Counted from the first letter of the stretch, positions 10,468-22,729 are shown. The stretch is 64,000 nt of DNA from Entoloma clypeatum (GCA_963565915.1 OY751491.1:2170001-2234000); one strand, 5' to 3'. Numbers and translations are program-made. The notes: generated by a model from the sequence alone, not told the origin.

Positions 10468-12391
10468 ATGCCTTCTTCCAAACTTCTCTCAGCCCTGGAT
10501 GCCCTGGACTCCGACAATTCCGACATTGAGATTCTCGGACCATATCCTGCACTTATTACCGGGAAGAAAGTTTCTGCTGAAATTCAATCAGAGAAACTCC
10601 ACCCGTCCGTTTACTTCTACTGTTACTTTGATCCCTTTGTTCTTTGTCTCATACGTTACCCAGTATTCACCCCATATTCTTATCAAAGGCCGCACCCATC
10701 AGCGACCTCACCAACATCGCCCCATCATTTCGGAACAAGCGACCGGCCCCCATCGTCCATATCCAGCCTCCCTCGGTCTCATCTGGCGCAGCCCACACTC
10801 ACAACGCAGCTACCCGAGCGAAGACATCTAGTACCTCAGACCTACCAACATATTCCTACAAGGACTACACCAAACCCAAGCCCTACCTTGTCTTCACTCG
10901 TCACGAAAGCGAGGCCGACGATCTCGTCGCCGGCCTCAAATCCGGGTACGGCGCCCCTTCTCATTGAAAAACGTCTCTACATCTTGCGCCGTAGACCACT
11001 TGCCTTGGACCTAGAATGGCGATTTTTTTACGCAAGACAAAACCACACCTCGAAAGTCGTAGAACACAGGACAGCCTTGGTGCAGGTCGCTGACACCGCT
11101 GGGCTTATGTTGGTGATCCAAGTCTACAATATGGCTCGTGCGTGAAAACCCGTCTGGCAGGTGGCATTTTATTGACGAATATGCCCGACAGGGTTTCCGA
11201 AAGCCTTGCAGGTACGCTCGATCTATACTCTCATGAAAGATCTTTCGACGGATTTGTCACTTGCCAGACGCTAATTGAGAACCCCGACATCCCAAAGATG
11301 GGCGTCAATATCTTGAGTGAGCCAATACGCGACTGTCCAGAATCTAGTCTACATCTCAATACTCAGACGACGACAAGAAACTCTTCAGAGACTATGGCAT
11401 CCTCCCAAAGAACCTCGTCGAACTCGGCGCCCTCGCGCAAGTCGCAGACCCCCAGGGCGCCAGGGGACGTAAAATCGTCAGTTTAGCAAAGGTCAGCCAC
11501 CCTCGCTTCCCGTGGAAACAGAACAATCTTTTACGGCATCACAGCTCGTGGAACAGTATGCCAACAAGATCTTGGAGAAAGGTAAAGAGCGGACATCAGA
11601 CTGGGAGGCAGAGCTGGACCAGAAACAGCTCGAGTGTAAGACCTTGCTCTCGCTACCCACCCCATAATTTAATTTCCTTCCTTTTTTTTTTACCAGACGC
11701 AGCCAACGACGTCCACAGCACCATAACAGTCTACAACCAGCTCCTCACCCTCGCACAGCAGCACCACAGCCCTTTCACCGCCTCCACCCTCACATCATGC
11801 AGCTCCAACGTCAAAATGGACATCTCACTCCTCACTTCGAGTGGCGAGCCCTCATCACCGCTTCCGTCCTCCGCACCCCCTTCCCGCTCCTCCTCCTCTA
11901 CCTCCTCCTCCTCTTCCGCCACTTCTTCAATCTCATCGCCGCCCTCATCAGAAGCATCACAGAGCAGTCAGAGCCCGGGCTCGCAAACACCAGCATCGTC
12001 CATCCCAACTCGGCCGCAATACCTGCGCGCGTACCAGTGCTGGCACCACAAAGGCATGACATTGGACAAGATGCGCACAGAGCTCAGTCTCAAGGGCAAA
12101 GGCACGGTCGAGGGGAGTCTGGGTGAAGGGCTCAAGGCGGGGACTGTCATGTATGTCCTCTTCTCGGTCTTTTTCTCTCCTCTCTCCTCTCTTCCCAGTC
12201 TCATCCCTTGTTCCTTGCATTGCAGATCATATATCATCGGCGCACTGCAAGCCGACTCAACGCTTCCATATGAAATGAAGAAGCTGCGGGAGCTGGTACA
12301 GATGGATGCAGGGTCTTGGGTGAGGCACCGGGAGTGGATATTGCGTGTTTGGGTGGAGAGAAGGGCGGTAGGGGAGGCGGTAGAGTGGTAG
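10468..12391 (+). CDS. 3'-5' exonuclease (DnaQ/WRN-exonuclease like)
   Basis: After a disordered N-terminus (MPSSKLLSALDALD), an intron near 10947-10995 leads to LALDLEWRFF with the DxE metal ligands of DEDD exonucleases. Then come NPDIPKMGVNI, KLFRDYGI, LVELGALAQVADP and, across an intron near 11638-11697, YAANDVHSTITVYNQL, whose Y/D residues match the exonuclease III motif. This pattern is that of the Werner-type exonuclease domain. A C-terminal region (AYQCWHHKGMTLDKMRTEL ... GSWVRHREWILRVW) resembles the helix-turn-helix found after such domains in fungi. The likely role is 3'-end trimming of DNA or RNA in the nucleus. Two in-frame upstream ATGs exist (for example near 10432), so the start is uncertain. 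About 260 bases separate it from the divergent zinc-finger/RING gene. Confidence 0.8.
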
Positions 12392-12623
12392 AGTGGTCGA
12401 GAGGAGAGTATCGAGGAATTGTACTTATTTCTTGGATATAATCTGGATGTAAAGAGCATATATAACTATCTATAGCCACAGCCGATTTGAATTTTCATTC
12501 AACGAAACAACCTGAACTCACAACTCCTGTAATGAATAAAGTATCTTGGATCACTAGCTATAGAGTACATGGATTTGTATATAGAACAAATGACAACACT
12601 AAAACACGAAGGCGAGACAAAAT

Positions 12624-13786
12624 TCAATCGAGGAAGAACTTGTAAGAATCCTCCCAAGCCTTTTTACCGCCGGTTTCAATCACATCCTTGAAGACGAAAA
12701 AAAAAAAACGTTCTTCAGCAATGCTTACCCAACAAAGATCGAAACTCACCCCATGACATGGGATAATCCTGTCAAAATCCCACCCCGCCACGGTCCGTGC
12801 ATCGCGGCGCATGGCCCTATCCCCCCCGTTGTTCTCAGCGAACAGCAAGGCACAAGGAGAGAAAACACGTACTCTTTGTCTACACCCATCCTCCATAACA
12901 ACCTCGAATGAACCCACGAAGTGTAAGTAAAGCCTAGGGTGCCGACGATAGGGAGCTGGCCCGAATGGCCCGTCTTTGAGTATTGCTCCGTTGCGGGGAG
13001 GTTAAAAAGAAGGTCTGCTTCGACCAAGGTCTTCGAAGCGCCGTGGAAGAACGCGACGTCCTTGTTCTTGAACCCTGGGAAGTAGCTGGGCCGGCGTGTT
13101 AGAGCCGTGTCTTCCTCAGCAAACTGCTGAAAACGCACCAATGTTTGATCTGAAGAGAAGGCGGATGAGATGAAGAGGAACTGTGGACATTGAAGAAAAA
13201 ACGTTACGTCATCTTCGAAACCATACTTGGTGTCAGGAGGGTCACTTCCCCAGGCTGAGAGTGAAATAAGTGGGGCCCGGAGAGGGCATAGAACGGCCAC
13301 CTACCCCCATCGAATTTGAGATCCGGGTCTCCATGTCGTTCTATGGCCTCCTTAGGTGCGATCAACTTTGCATTTGGATACGCCTTCTTGTATTCGCCTG
13401 CAAGACATCAATCCTCCAACATAAATCTCCGGGGGAAAAGCCGCATACCAAGGAAGAGATGATGGACCTCATCTGCACCCACTATATACCTAACGGAACC
13501 ATGATAAAAGACGACGTCGCACACGGATTCACAAGGCACTCACTGAACAGGCCCCAACTCGTCCAACTTGGCCTTGGTCTCTTCCGAAAGCGGCGTCGAG
13601 GCCAACAGCCACACCCCACCATTCTTCATCTTAATCGCCGTCGACCTCCCGCCAAACGGTATCCATCCAAACCGGGCAAAAGGCCGAGAGAAAGTCCAAA
13701 CGTTGTTTGTAACCTGCACGTCCAGTGTGAGAACGAGCCGTGGAAGATAGTGATACACCCACCTCGCGGATAACGAGATCAGACAT
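12624..13786 (-). CDS. DUF4336 family protein
   Basis: Starts MSDLVIREV; an intron then leads to NNVWTFSRPFARFGWIPFGG and RSTAIKMKNGGVWLLASTPL. Further exons carry GFKNKDVAFFHGASKTLVEA and DLLFNLPATEQYSKTGHSG, and the end is MRRDARTVAGWDFDRIIPCHG followed by ETGGKKAWEDSYKFFLD. I know this series as the DUF4336 family, thought to be metallo-beta-lactamase-like in fold; no substrate is established. The order of blocks (histidine-containing FFH, then DFDRIIPCHG) agrees with that fold. Several short introns are needed and the frame is open throughout, so it looks intact. The gene is convergent with the upstream exonuclease gene. Confidence 0.8.
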
Positions 13787-14020
13787 GTTTGTTTGTAAAG
13801 GAATGTATAATCTGGCCAAGTGACTTTATATCAGAACCGAAGCCGTGTCGTCATCTGTGGCACTTCTGTCATGTGATTATCCCACTTTGCACGTGGTCAC
13901 GGTTTGTGAGCACTTGCCTCCCCATTTCTTACACTCTTTACCTCAGTCCTTCATGTTTCCGACTGGAGAGGACCCGATCATACTTTGGTTGCTGGTGCAG
14001 GGTAAAACTACACCAACAAC

Positions 14021-14072
14021 CTTGATGACTGATGCATGATGGCTCGTGGTCTTCGAGCCATCAGTCATCAAG
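14021..14072. repeat. Imperfect hairpin (interrupted palindrome)
   Basis: The outer arms of 14 bases are exact: cttgatgactgatg (14021-14034) and catcagtcatcaag (14059-14072). An inner stem of ggctcg (14041-14046) and cgagcc (14054-14059) follows a 6-base bulge. It lies directly at the left edge of the truncated Crinkler/RHS-like sequence. Confidence 0.7.
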
Positions 14073-14901
14073 CTATTCCGTCAATTGCTGGTGACTGGTA
14101 ATATCGAACTTGACACCAACAATGCGGACGTCATTCAACAATGCCATCGTTGGGGGTGGCTTTTCCAAGAACAATCTGAAGGACATACTCGTTACTTGTT
14201 TGCATCCCCCTTCCACGCCAGTCGCATTGCGTTCAGGATCAACCCCACCAACGAGGTGCCTATTTTTGAATCTATTTTCGACCTCTCCGTCGCAGTGATC
14301 AGGAAGTTCAAGCCGTTGCAGCTCTTCATTCCAATTCCTCGTGTTGGGCCAATTCTACCGGATCACCCACCAGAGGTCCAATGGCAAGATGAATTTTACA
14401 GAGCTACGAACTTGTCTACCAACTGTGTTTCTGTAAGTCTACGATGCGATAAATTGACATCGATACCATCACGATGTCCGGATTTCCCCAGAATTTGCGT
14501 CAACAGAAAAAGCCAAGGTTGTAGGCCGCATAGACTTCTTCGTTCCATCGGTGAAGTGGGGGTTTGAAATTATTCGAGACGGAAATAATCTCCGTCAACA
14601 CGATGAGAGGTTTCAACGGGATGGGGGCATATCATGCCTGGATCAAGAGTGGGCACACGGATTCGTATATTTTACTCGACTTCCGGCAGTCCACCCCGAC
14701 GGAATGCCATCCAAGTATGATTTTATTATTCATTTGCCTCAAACAGTTCTTTCCTAAGATCAATCATTTTCAGATATTTAACATCTCTGCCGTGTTGTGT
14801 TCAGTAGAGGGTACGAGTCTGTCACGACATACAACAACCAACTGAAGATTGTTGGTACACCATTTTCATTGCTGGAGAACTTGAGCTTGATTAATGATTG
14901 A
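14046..14901 (+). pseudogene. Truncated Crinkler/RHS-like protein, C-terminal nuclease-like half
   Basis: The frame reads a region I recognise from a large Agaricomycete family: CHRWGWLFQEQSEGHTRYLF, IFDLSVAVIRKFKPLQLF and QWQDEFYRATNLSTN. After an intron (about 14433-14492) comes VVGRIDFFVPSVKWGFEIIR, then DGNNLRQHDERF. The spaced D and E..R residues look like a PD-(D/E)xK nuclease core, as in Crinkler/RHS-type proteins. The usual N-terminal P-loop ATPase half is absent. After a second intron the frame IFNISAVLCSVEG must shift by one base near 14801-14812 to reach GYESVTTYNNQLK, so this is probably a dead fragment. A related but different relic lies at 40814-42797. Family assignment is from memory of the motif order. 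Confidence 0.55.
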
Positions 14902-15420
14902 TAGAGGGTCTTGTCAAATCTATTTTTAATGCAGTGTATCACGGGTGATTATTGGCACTCGACGTCGTGGGACCGTGCAGAGCAACGCGCTCGGCGACAG
15001 TCACGACATGTCTGGTCGAATTACCAACCTCACTATGCTCTAAAATAATACTTTACGCATTCGACATGGCTTCTGGTTCTTGCAATTGCCGAGATGTGAA
15101 TATTACGGCAGTGGAAAGTGCCGCTTATACTAGGTTCAAAGGGGACGAATATCCCACTGAGAAAGTGTCAGCTGCAATGCAACATCAATCTTCATTCGCC
15201 GCTTTCTTCAACGTATCCTGCCAATCCATTGCCAACTTCGTCAACGTCTTACTCCTGGCTGAAGAGTAAATAAACAACGTCAGAAACGCCCCCTCTTTGA
15301 CACAGATTCCTCACCAAAGATGGACAAAACATCTTTAAGCAGATCACGTTTCGACAACCCCACAATAGTCGGGGACCAGCACTCCCCCCTACCAGGACGA
15401 CTGATCAATCAACCAGTCAG
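14902..15420. other. No gene seen
   Basis: Short open frames here (for example 15067-15269, MASGSCNCRDVNITAVESAA) have no recognised relatives. This interval may contain further decayed sequence next to the Crinkler/RHS-like fragment. Confidence 0.4.
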
Positions 15421-18400
15421 TCAAACGACCCAATAGAAATCAAGAAAATGAACACACGAATAAATAGGCCCAAAAAGCTCCTTTATCAACTCCTCGGCCT
15501 TCCCTCTGAACCCTTCATCCGCAATCTTCTTCGCATACACCAACATCGCCTGCTTGAACTCCTGCGGGCTATCCAACAACCTCGTCGCATGCAGCCTCGT
15601 CTCCAAATGACCCAGCGTCAGAGCCGTGTCCCACCAACTCGGTCTCACTTTATCCAGTGGACCGCCACTGCTCTCGTTCGGCGGCGTCCCCCCAATGCTT
15701 CCTTCCACACTCGACATCACCCCCCGATTAGTGGTTTGCACGTTCTGGCGCTGTCGGCCTTGCCACACGTCTGAGCCCCCGGCCCACCACCGTTCGGTGA
15801 GTTTGACGAATGTTAGGAGGGAGGAATCATACGAGTAGACAATGCCGTTGGAGCAATTTATTATGGGGGCGCCATTTGGTCGGACGGCAGCAGAGGTTAT
15901 TGTATCGTTGGGAGAGGCGAACAGGGCCGAGATTGATGTGGGTGGGAAATGAGAGGATTTGTCCTTGACGTTCCTGCAATAAATGATAAAAACTCAACGA
16001 AATCAATGTTTGCAAGAAGTGTTTACCATGAATATAGTTGACCAGTGGATGTGATAGTCAGCAATGAGTATTTGCTCGCGTCCATGTAGGAAGACGGAGC
16101 GCCCAGGGAAATAGTTGGCATCAGCCTAGCATCAATGTGAGGACGATCGCAGAGACACGAAAGTCGAAAAAATCGCATACCGTCGCCCCGTATGCGAATA
16201 AACATTCACAGAACCGTCTTGCGTGGCAACAGCGCAAAAGTGGGGTGTTGCTCTGACGGCAAGTACAGGCGACGGGAGATAATCCAACCACTGTGTTTGC
16301 TTCCCCGCCACAAAAAAAACCTCCGTCGATCCTTATCATAAAACGAATCAGAAAGGATGCATATATCAGGGAAACCAAAGGCGTACCACCATCTTCCGAA
16401 TTTCTCCCTTGAAACATGTCATCGCTCCCCTCAATCTCCGCCGTCAAACCAGTCAACAGCGCCGGCACAGGCAAACTCATCTTTCCCGCCCATGAAACCC
16501 CACCCGCCGCACTCGCCACACCAGGCCCAATCTCCTTCACCGGTGCATTATCTCTCTGTCTATCTCCGCCCAACGTCCTCGCCTTCGTTGCTGGCCTAGC
16601 ATCCTCCGTCAGATCAATCACATTCGACGCCTTACGCTTGCCCTTTGCATCAATCACGTCGATCGGCACGTCGAGGTCCATTCCCACCTCACGTTGCAAC
16701 CAAGAACGTGGCGCGTCGAACTCGTGCTCTGGGTCCTGCTCGAAAACCGACGGGAAAGATCCGGTACCAGAGGATGACGCGGAGAGCTGCATCGGTAGGT
16801 CCTCCATGTCCACAGGTATGAGATGCGCACGCTTTGAGACAGGCGGCGCCGAGACGGAGGCGCCGGTGCCATTTTGAGCAGCATTTGTGGTAAGCTTGGC
16901 ACGTTTGCGCTTCGCGACGAGCACGTTGACGCGCTCACCGGCGTTCCCGTTCACGTTGCCAAAGTCGGTCGTAGAACATTGTTGTTTGACTTGATTCTGG
17001 GAAGATAGCTGCGACCTGTCGAAATGAGAATAGCCCTCAGGGATAGGTGGCGGGGTAAAGCCAAATTTCTGGAGGTATTGTTCTTGGACTGAATGGGGTG
17101 CGATGCCTTCCAGTTCCTCGGGGTCGAAATTGAAAACGCCAATTGTCCCGTCAGAGGAGGCGGCATACAGTGTCAAGCCATCCCATGACCTATTTGACAC
17201 TGGTATGTACCGATGTTCTAGTATGGTTGTTGATATAGTACATACCAGCTCAGATCCATAATTTGCCGCTCAAACACTTCCTTTGCTACAATGAGCGGCC
17301 GGGCTGATTTGGTTTGCCATACTGAAACGGAACGATCGTCGGCCCCTAATGCAACTACGGAGCATATATTCGATGTCAAGGCTGGGACTGATGAGTTGCG
17401 CAAGAATATATGAGGATTATATGCCTTTTGCCAATCGTCAGGGAAATGGGTAGAACAAGGCTACCACACTCACAGCAACTTCGACTGTATTTTCATGGCC
17501 GACTAAGCTGATATCGGATGTCCAAGAATTGCGCGTGATGACAGCAGCAATAAATACAAAACCCTTGTTGTTTGTGGCATTGGATGCGGTGATGTGTGCA
17601 CCGTCTGGGGACCAGCTACGTCGATAAAAGTAGTCAGGAAGGGAACTGGGATGTGAAATTGTCGATGCGCACCTTAACCTTCGGAAGAAAGTACTCCCTG
17701 GAGAATCCTCGAAGGGCTTGGTTACCTCTGCCTCAAGCGACCAGTCTGTTGTCCGCCATATTTTCACGGATCTGTCGTCGGACTGAGTGGCAAGGAACTC
17801 TCCAACAGGGTCCCAGCACACACCCTTCACAAAGCCTTGATGTTGATCAAGCTTCCGAAGTCGCTCTGTGCTGATGTGTGAGATGGTACTTCCCTGTGTC
17901 GCATAGTACTCACCCAGTGTGTACCCACACCAGACCATGACCTGCGAGTCGAGGCCGACTGAAGCAAGATAACGATCTCCTGGTGACCAAGCAACATCGG
18001 TGACATCTGGGCCAGGTTAAAACACGTCCCGAAAGATAATCAGCAACTGACCACTTTCATGCCCTGGGAGCCGCTTCAAAGGCTTCCACCCTTCAACGTT
18101 GACTTCGTCGGAGCCCCAGACCTTTCCACGCGCATTGCTTTATACGACATGAGCAAATGAGCGTTAAGACACGAATCAGCCAAACTCACGGGTCGAGGTC
18201 CCAAATCATCACAATTTCATCATCGCTCCCACTGGCGAGCCACTTCCCAGAATGAGCCCACCGGACCACTAGCACCGGACCCGTATGCATGGTCAATGTA
18301 CAAAGCGACTTTGGCGGTCTATTGGAGTGCTCCGACGCAACGTTCAGAATCGGCTTCGTGCTCCATATCCGGACTTTGGCGTCGAGACCTCCCGTGGCGA

Positions 18401-18512
18401 TACGCGAGCCATCGGGGTGAACGTGCACAGAGAATATCGATAGACGTTTGGCGTTTTGGTCACTTTTGGCAGAATCGTTATGGATGACCCAGGCGGGTTT
18501 CGTGAAGCGCAT
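15421..18512 (-). CDS. HIR1: HIR1/HIRA histone chaperone, WD40 protein
   Basis: Starts MRFTKPAWVIHNDSAKSDQN and runs directly into WD repeats: IFSVHVHPDGSRIATGGLD, VLVVRWAHSGKWLASGSDD, GFVKGVCWDPVGEFLATQSD with SVKIWRTTDWSLEAE, and SVVALGADDRSVSVWQT. Later blocks (LTLYAASSDGTIGVFNFDPE, then QEQYLQKFGF) are the usual end of the propeller and the linker. The C-terminal Hira domain is seen in WWDTALTLGHLETRLHATRL and QAMLVYAKKIADEGFRGKAE. HIRA proteins deposit H3-H4 outside S phase and repress histone genes. Several short introns occur. It is divergent, at about 170 bases, from the next gene. Confidence 0.9.
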
Positions 18513-18682
18513 CGGGAGAGGTTGGCAAGAATTTGGGGATTACGTCATACGTCTTTGCCATCCGATATATGCGTGTCTGCAGCAGGAGTTGGATATCGCG
18601 CACATGGACTCCGGCTATGGACGGATTATGCACATAAACTTCGATTTCGCGACACATACAAACAACACCTTCACCGGCACAG

Positions 18683-19604
18683 ATGCTGCTCACCGACTCC
18701 TCCAAAATGCCCCTCAAAACAGAGCGGAACCGATGGTATTCTGGATGTAAAAACTGCCAAAGTCGTTGATTTCGCACTGGAACGATTGCAAAACTCCGGC
18801 GTGGCACTGGTTGAATGGCGGGCTTTGCTCTGTCGCAGGATGGATGTTCCTTGACGAGAAGCTGGACGAAGCTTCGAATATTCTTTCAACAATGGGACTG
18901 CCTCTCGCGATACATCCAGAATACTTGCGGATAGCGCAAGACGATTTCACAGCCAAAGGGCGCTTTCACCGAATCACCCGCTGGACGTCGCCTGCGTTGG
19001 TTCAGCATCTCGTGCTCTATCCCCTATCGTTCTCTGCTCTATCGTGTACGGACCTTGAAGAGGAGAACCCTTTCACATTCGACATGCTTCCTCACGCTGT
19101 TCCTCGGTCTTTGTGCCAAGACCACCAGCTGTCTACGCATCTCTCCTGCGCGTCATGCTCAATTATTCCAACTACTGCCCCACAAGAACCCTCCTTAACT
19201 CGGATCTATCGGAACTCATTGGGTATCATCTCATGCGGCTTGAGGACGGGTATCTTGATGTGAACGATGACGAAGAGTGGGAATCGAGGCAGGGGGACGA
19301 GGCGGTGCGACATTCAGTAAATGCGGTGAGAGGATGGGGAACCGATGGTGTTTGGCATCCGGGGGAGGAATGGATAGGTGACGCTTTGGGTGCAGTCATC
19401 GAAGGAAAGCGTGACATCGAGAACCTCCCTTCCAAAGTAACAGTGTCGTTTTCGAGTGACGATGATGTGGCTGAGCTACATAGGTACCTAGTTTCACCAT
19501 CTAACTCATCAACCACGGGGCTAACGTCTTTGCTTTGTCCAATGACAACTCCTCCCCGGCGATGCCCACGAGGACATCTGTACGTTATCAGAAGTTCTTC
19601 TTAA
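18683..19604 (+). CDS. Hypothetical protein
   Basis: Not recognised. The proposed model starts MLLTDSSKMPLKTERNRWYS, with an intron of about 60 bases (near 18772-18840, ending TCGCAG). It continues GWMFLDEKLDEASNILSTMG, LPLAIHPEYLRIAQDDF and RITRWTSPALVQHLVLYPLS, and after a second intron near 19100 reads AVYASLLRVMLNYSNYCPTR and ELIGYHLMRLEDGYLDVNDD. The predicted chain is mostly soluble and helical, with no signal peptide or membrane segment. The last exon is unclear: the frame runs on to 19604, but a different frame there (AHEDICTLSEVLLNILLQFV) could be the true end. The frames and splice sites are sensible for a real gene. Confidence 0.5.
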
Positions 19605-20415
19605 TATCTTGTTGCAATTCGTATATTGAGGAAACCCTCTGATTTATATGTCGGAACGGATTGGCCATTATCAATTAACTAGCTGATTGGACAATTATAC
19701 ATCAACTGTCATCAAGTTTATTGACAATGACTAGGATGAAACTATGTATGGGGGCCATTTACTTTCCCTGAAACAGCCGTTCCAGGAGCTCGACACAAAT
19801 TACTTGGTTGTTCTCCACCGTACGCGGGCGCACCTTTTAGCCGCCTGTTCCGCGATACTTATCTTTGGCGAAGCTTATTCTGATCAAGGAGAAAATGTGC
19901 TTTTTACTTTATGTTCTTAAATAGTCGTGGAACCCACCAGCAGCCTTGCGTAAATCATTTTTCCGACTTCCTGGTCGCCAAATCGAGGTTTCCAGGCATT
20001 TTTATTGGAGGAAGGACTACGATTTCGGACAGGGTGGTACATACATGGACGACATCGTGACATCTATGAGGGCGGGGGAAACAATTCACCTTGAGACCAG
20101 GAAGAAGTCCAGGGTGACCGACTTATAATTATCAGATGACCAAGAATTCGACAGGTCGCAAGGTTCCCAGATAAGCTAGGGAACATATGATCTTCAACAA
20201 GTCCCAGCGGCGAGCCCGATAGGCTAGACGGTTTTACAACGGGCGATAAGGGGTGAGGGAGACCTGGAAATTGCCTGGAAGGCATGTTGTGTCAATGGTG
20301 GTCCATGCGTCTGTAGCGGACTTTCAATGGCAACCCAAGGTTTGTAAATTTGAGTTCCAGGTCATGACGCGCCAAAATCCCATCTTTTATTCCCCCCACT
20401 TGCTTACCTCTCAAT
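19605..20415. other. No gene seen
   Basis: AT-rich spacer with only short unsupported frames. It includes the promoter side of the zinc-finger gene starting at 20416. Confidence 0.5.
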
Positions 20416-21864
20416 ATGGCCGAGAAACCCTCAGGTTATCGCTTGGAATACGCCACATCCAACAGAGCTACATGTAAAGGTACGCAATGCTTCTATACTG
20501 CTCCGTGTTGTCTCGTCGCTCATTGCTCTCTTCGCAGGACCCAAACCTTGTGCAGGCATGTATCCATTACTCATCCAAACACTTTGGCATATTCATGCAA
20601 CGTATTTCTTGCCTCTAGGCACCAAAATCTCCAAAGGCGAGCTTCGCGTCGGGAGTATGGTCGACTTCCGCGGGAACACGACTTTGTAAGGCGAACCTAC
20701 GACCGTTCTTGAATCTTTCCTAATGAAACCCATCACCGAAAGTGCATGGAGGCATTGGGGCTGTACCACGAAGAAGATCATCGAGAACATGAAGAAACAG
20801 TTTGACTCGAGCTCTGAACTGGATGGTTACGAGGACCTCAAGCCAGAGGACCAGCAGAAGGTTGACGACGCCTGGGAGAGGGGCGAAGTTGCTGACGAGG
20901 ACATCCCCGCAACCGCGAGGAAGCCAGCTGCTGAAGGTGAAGCGGAGGTTGAGGAAGTGAAGCCCAAGAAGAGAGGGAGAAAGCCCAAGGAAGGCGCTGT
21001 CGAAAAGCCCAAGAAGGCGCGTGCCTCCAAGAATACCAAGGTACAACTTTCCTTCGCACCCAATGAAACGTTTTGATTCGGATATGACAGAAGGTCGACG
21101 AGGACGAAGCTGAAGTTGCTGAGGAAGAGGTTGAGGAAAAGACAAAGAAGCCTCCCACAGCCAGGAAGCCACGTACAAAGGCAGGTTGATTGTGAATGCT
21201 TGCATCAGTATTGAGCATTCTGACCTTCTCTTTTGCTGTCCTGTAGAAGGCCGAGGCTGGGAGTGATCAAGAGGCTGAGGTGGCTCCGAAGAAACGTTTG
21301 ACTAAAAAGACGGCGGAACCCAAGGAAGAGGCAGAGGCTGGGAGTGATGGAGAGGCAGAGGTGGCTCCGAAGAAACGTTTGACCAAAAAGACGGCGGAAC
21401 CCAAGGAGAAGGCAGCTCCAAAGAAAAGAGTTCCAAAGAAGAAGGAGGTGTGACAATGTCCGTTTGTTTTCGCGAGCATGTCTAATTACAGGAACCATAG
21501 GAATCGGGTGAAGAATCGGGTGAGGACTTTACCGCGGCCGTTGAAGCCGTTCCTGCTGGGGAAAGCGCCGACGAAGATGAAGAGGAGGAGCCCAAACCGA
21601 AGAAGAAGAAGGCAGTGGAGAAAAAGCCCGCAGAGAAGGAGAAAGTCAAGCGTCAACCCAAGAAGGTGTCGGTCAGTTCGGACGATGATGAAGACATGGA
21701 GGATATAGGGGAAGATGAGGGAAATACTAGGAAACGAAAGGTACTGGAGAGTTTTTTCTATCATGCAACTTTCCTTACCAAGCTTGCGATATCAGAAACC
21801 TACTTCCAAATCTGCTACATCCAAGCCCGCGTCAAAAAGATCCAAGCCTACATGCAAGGCTTGA
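20416..21864 (+). CDS. PARP-type zinc-finger nuclear protein
   Basis: The N-terminus is a zf-PARP finger spread over four short exons: GYRLEYATSNRATCKG, PKPCAG, TKISKGELRVGSMVDFRGN and AWRHWGCTTKKIIENMKK, giving the C-x2-C ... H-x2-C ligands. PARP fingers bind DNA ends or nicks. A small helical element follows (LKPEDQQKVDDAWERGE), then a long Lys/Glu/Pro-rich tail with AT-hook-like KKRGRKPKEG and repeated APKKRLTKKTAEPK, ending SKRSKPTCKA. There is no catalytic PARP domain, so it is a small stand-alone DNA-binding protein and not a polymerase. The tail contains a tandem 81-base repeat. Two decayed partial copies of the gene lie downstream. Confidence 0.8.
21253..21408 (+). repeat. Tandem 81-base in-frame repeat in zinc-finger gene
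   Basis: Two nearly identical units begin at 21253 and 21334, an 81-base (27-codon) period. Each encodes EAGSD(Q/G)EAEVAPKKRL and then TKKTAEPKE. Near identity at DNA level indicates a recent duplication. Confidence 0.85.
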
Positions 21865-22407
21865 ACAGCGTAAGGGAATCCTCGAGGAAGATGAGAGTCA
21901 TGAAATTATTGTGAGGCTAACCGTTTTCTGACTTGTCTTTCGTCCGTTTGTTTCCTTTGTTATTCATCGTGCTGTCATGTTTTGTTGATTTTGTATGAAC
22001 ACCGAGTACATACTTGTGTATATGCCCATGATGGTATATAGCGTCAAGAATATCAGTTGCTCCTGTCGTAGACAGGTACAGATACTACATATCGCGTAGA
22101 TTACAGTGGCAATTGCACAAATCATTAAGCTTCCTCAAAGATCACTTCCCCCACGCTGTGCAGATGTGCAGGAGGGATGAAGGTGAAGCGTTAGCTCTCG
22201 CGTCTGAGGAGCGATCACGCTCTTCAAGTTCAACTAACTACAGGTGGATGTTGCCTCGCAAAGCAGGCTGCATGTTCACAATGCTCCTTCTGCGGGTCGC
22301 CGTGCACTGCGTGAAACGACGCTGCGTCATCTCTGCACCCCTGAGTCGTGGCGTGTTGACCTTCGCCATGCGAGCATAGTGTTATCTTCTCATGCAAAGA
22401 TCGGAGT
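21865..22407. other. No intact gene seen
   Basis: 3' flank of the zinc-finger gene followed by sequence that may be the decayed 5' part of its duplicate. Only short frames of unclear meaning are present. Confidence 0.4.
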
Positions 22408-22729
22408 TCTGACCATGTCTAGGCATACAATCGACAAAAACCAATTGCGCTTTGGCCGAGCGACCAATTGGGAGCCCGGATTTGTGCGCTCAAGGAGTCT
22501 TCCTACAACAGCCAGTGGAGACACTGGGGCTGCACATCAGGACGGCCTTCAAGCCAGCTCCGCCATCGACGGGTACAGCGGCCTCTCGCCCGAGGACAAG
22601 CAGAAGGTAGACAACGCATACGAGGTCGGCGAGGTCGCGGGGGAAGCCTTTTTGGGGACTTACAGGACAAGAGTTTCTGAGGGGCAGGATGCGACAGCCC
22701 GAAGAGATGAAGAGGACAGCCGCTTGTAG
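22408..22729 (+). pseudogene. Decayed copy of the PARP-type zinc-finger gene
   Basis: Blocks match the intact gene at 20416 in the same order but in different frames: TIDKNQLRFGRATNW (against TKISKGELRVGS), then SQWRHWGCTS (against AWRHWGCTT), then DGYSGLSPEDKQKVDNAYEV (against DGYEDLKPEDQQKVDDAWER), then GEVAGE. The frame changes before and after the WRHWGC block, and the first finger half (C-x2-C) and the Lys-rich tail are missing. It is best read as a partial, frameshifted duplicate. Confidence 0.7.

Noticed and set aside
14952..15269. Plus-strand frame near the Crinkler/RHS-like relic
   Set aside because: No recognisable motif; weak start context; could be chance in decayed sequence.
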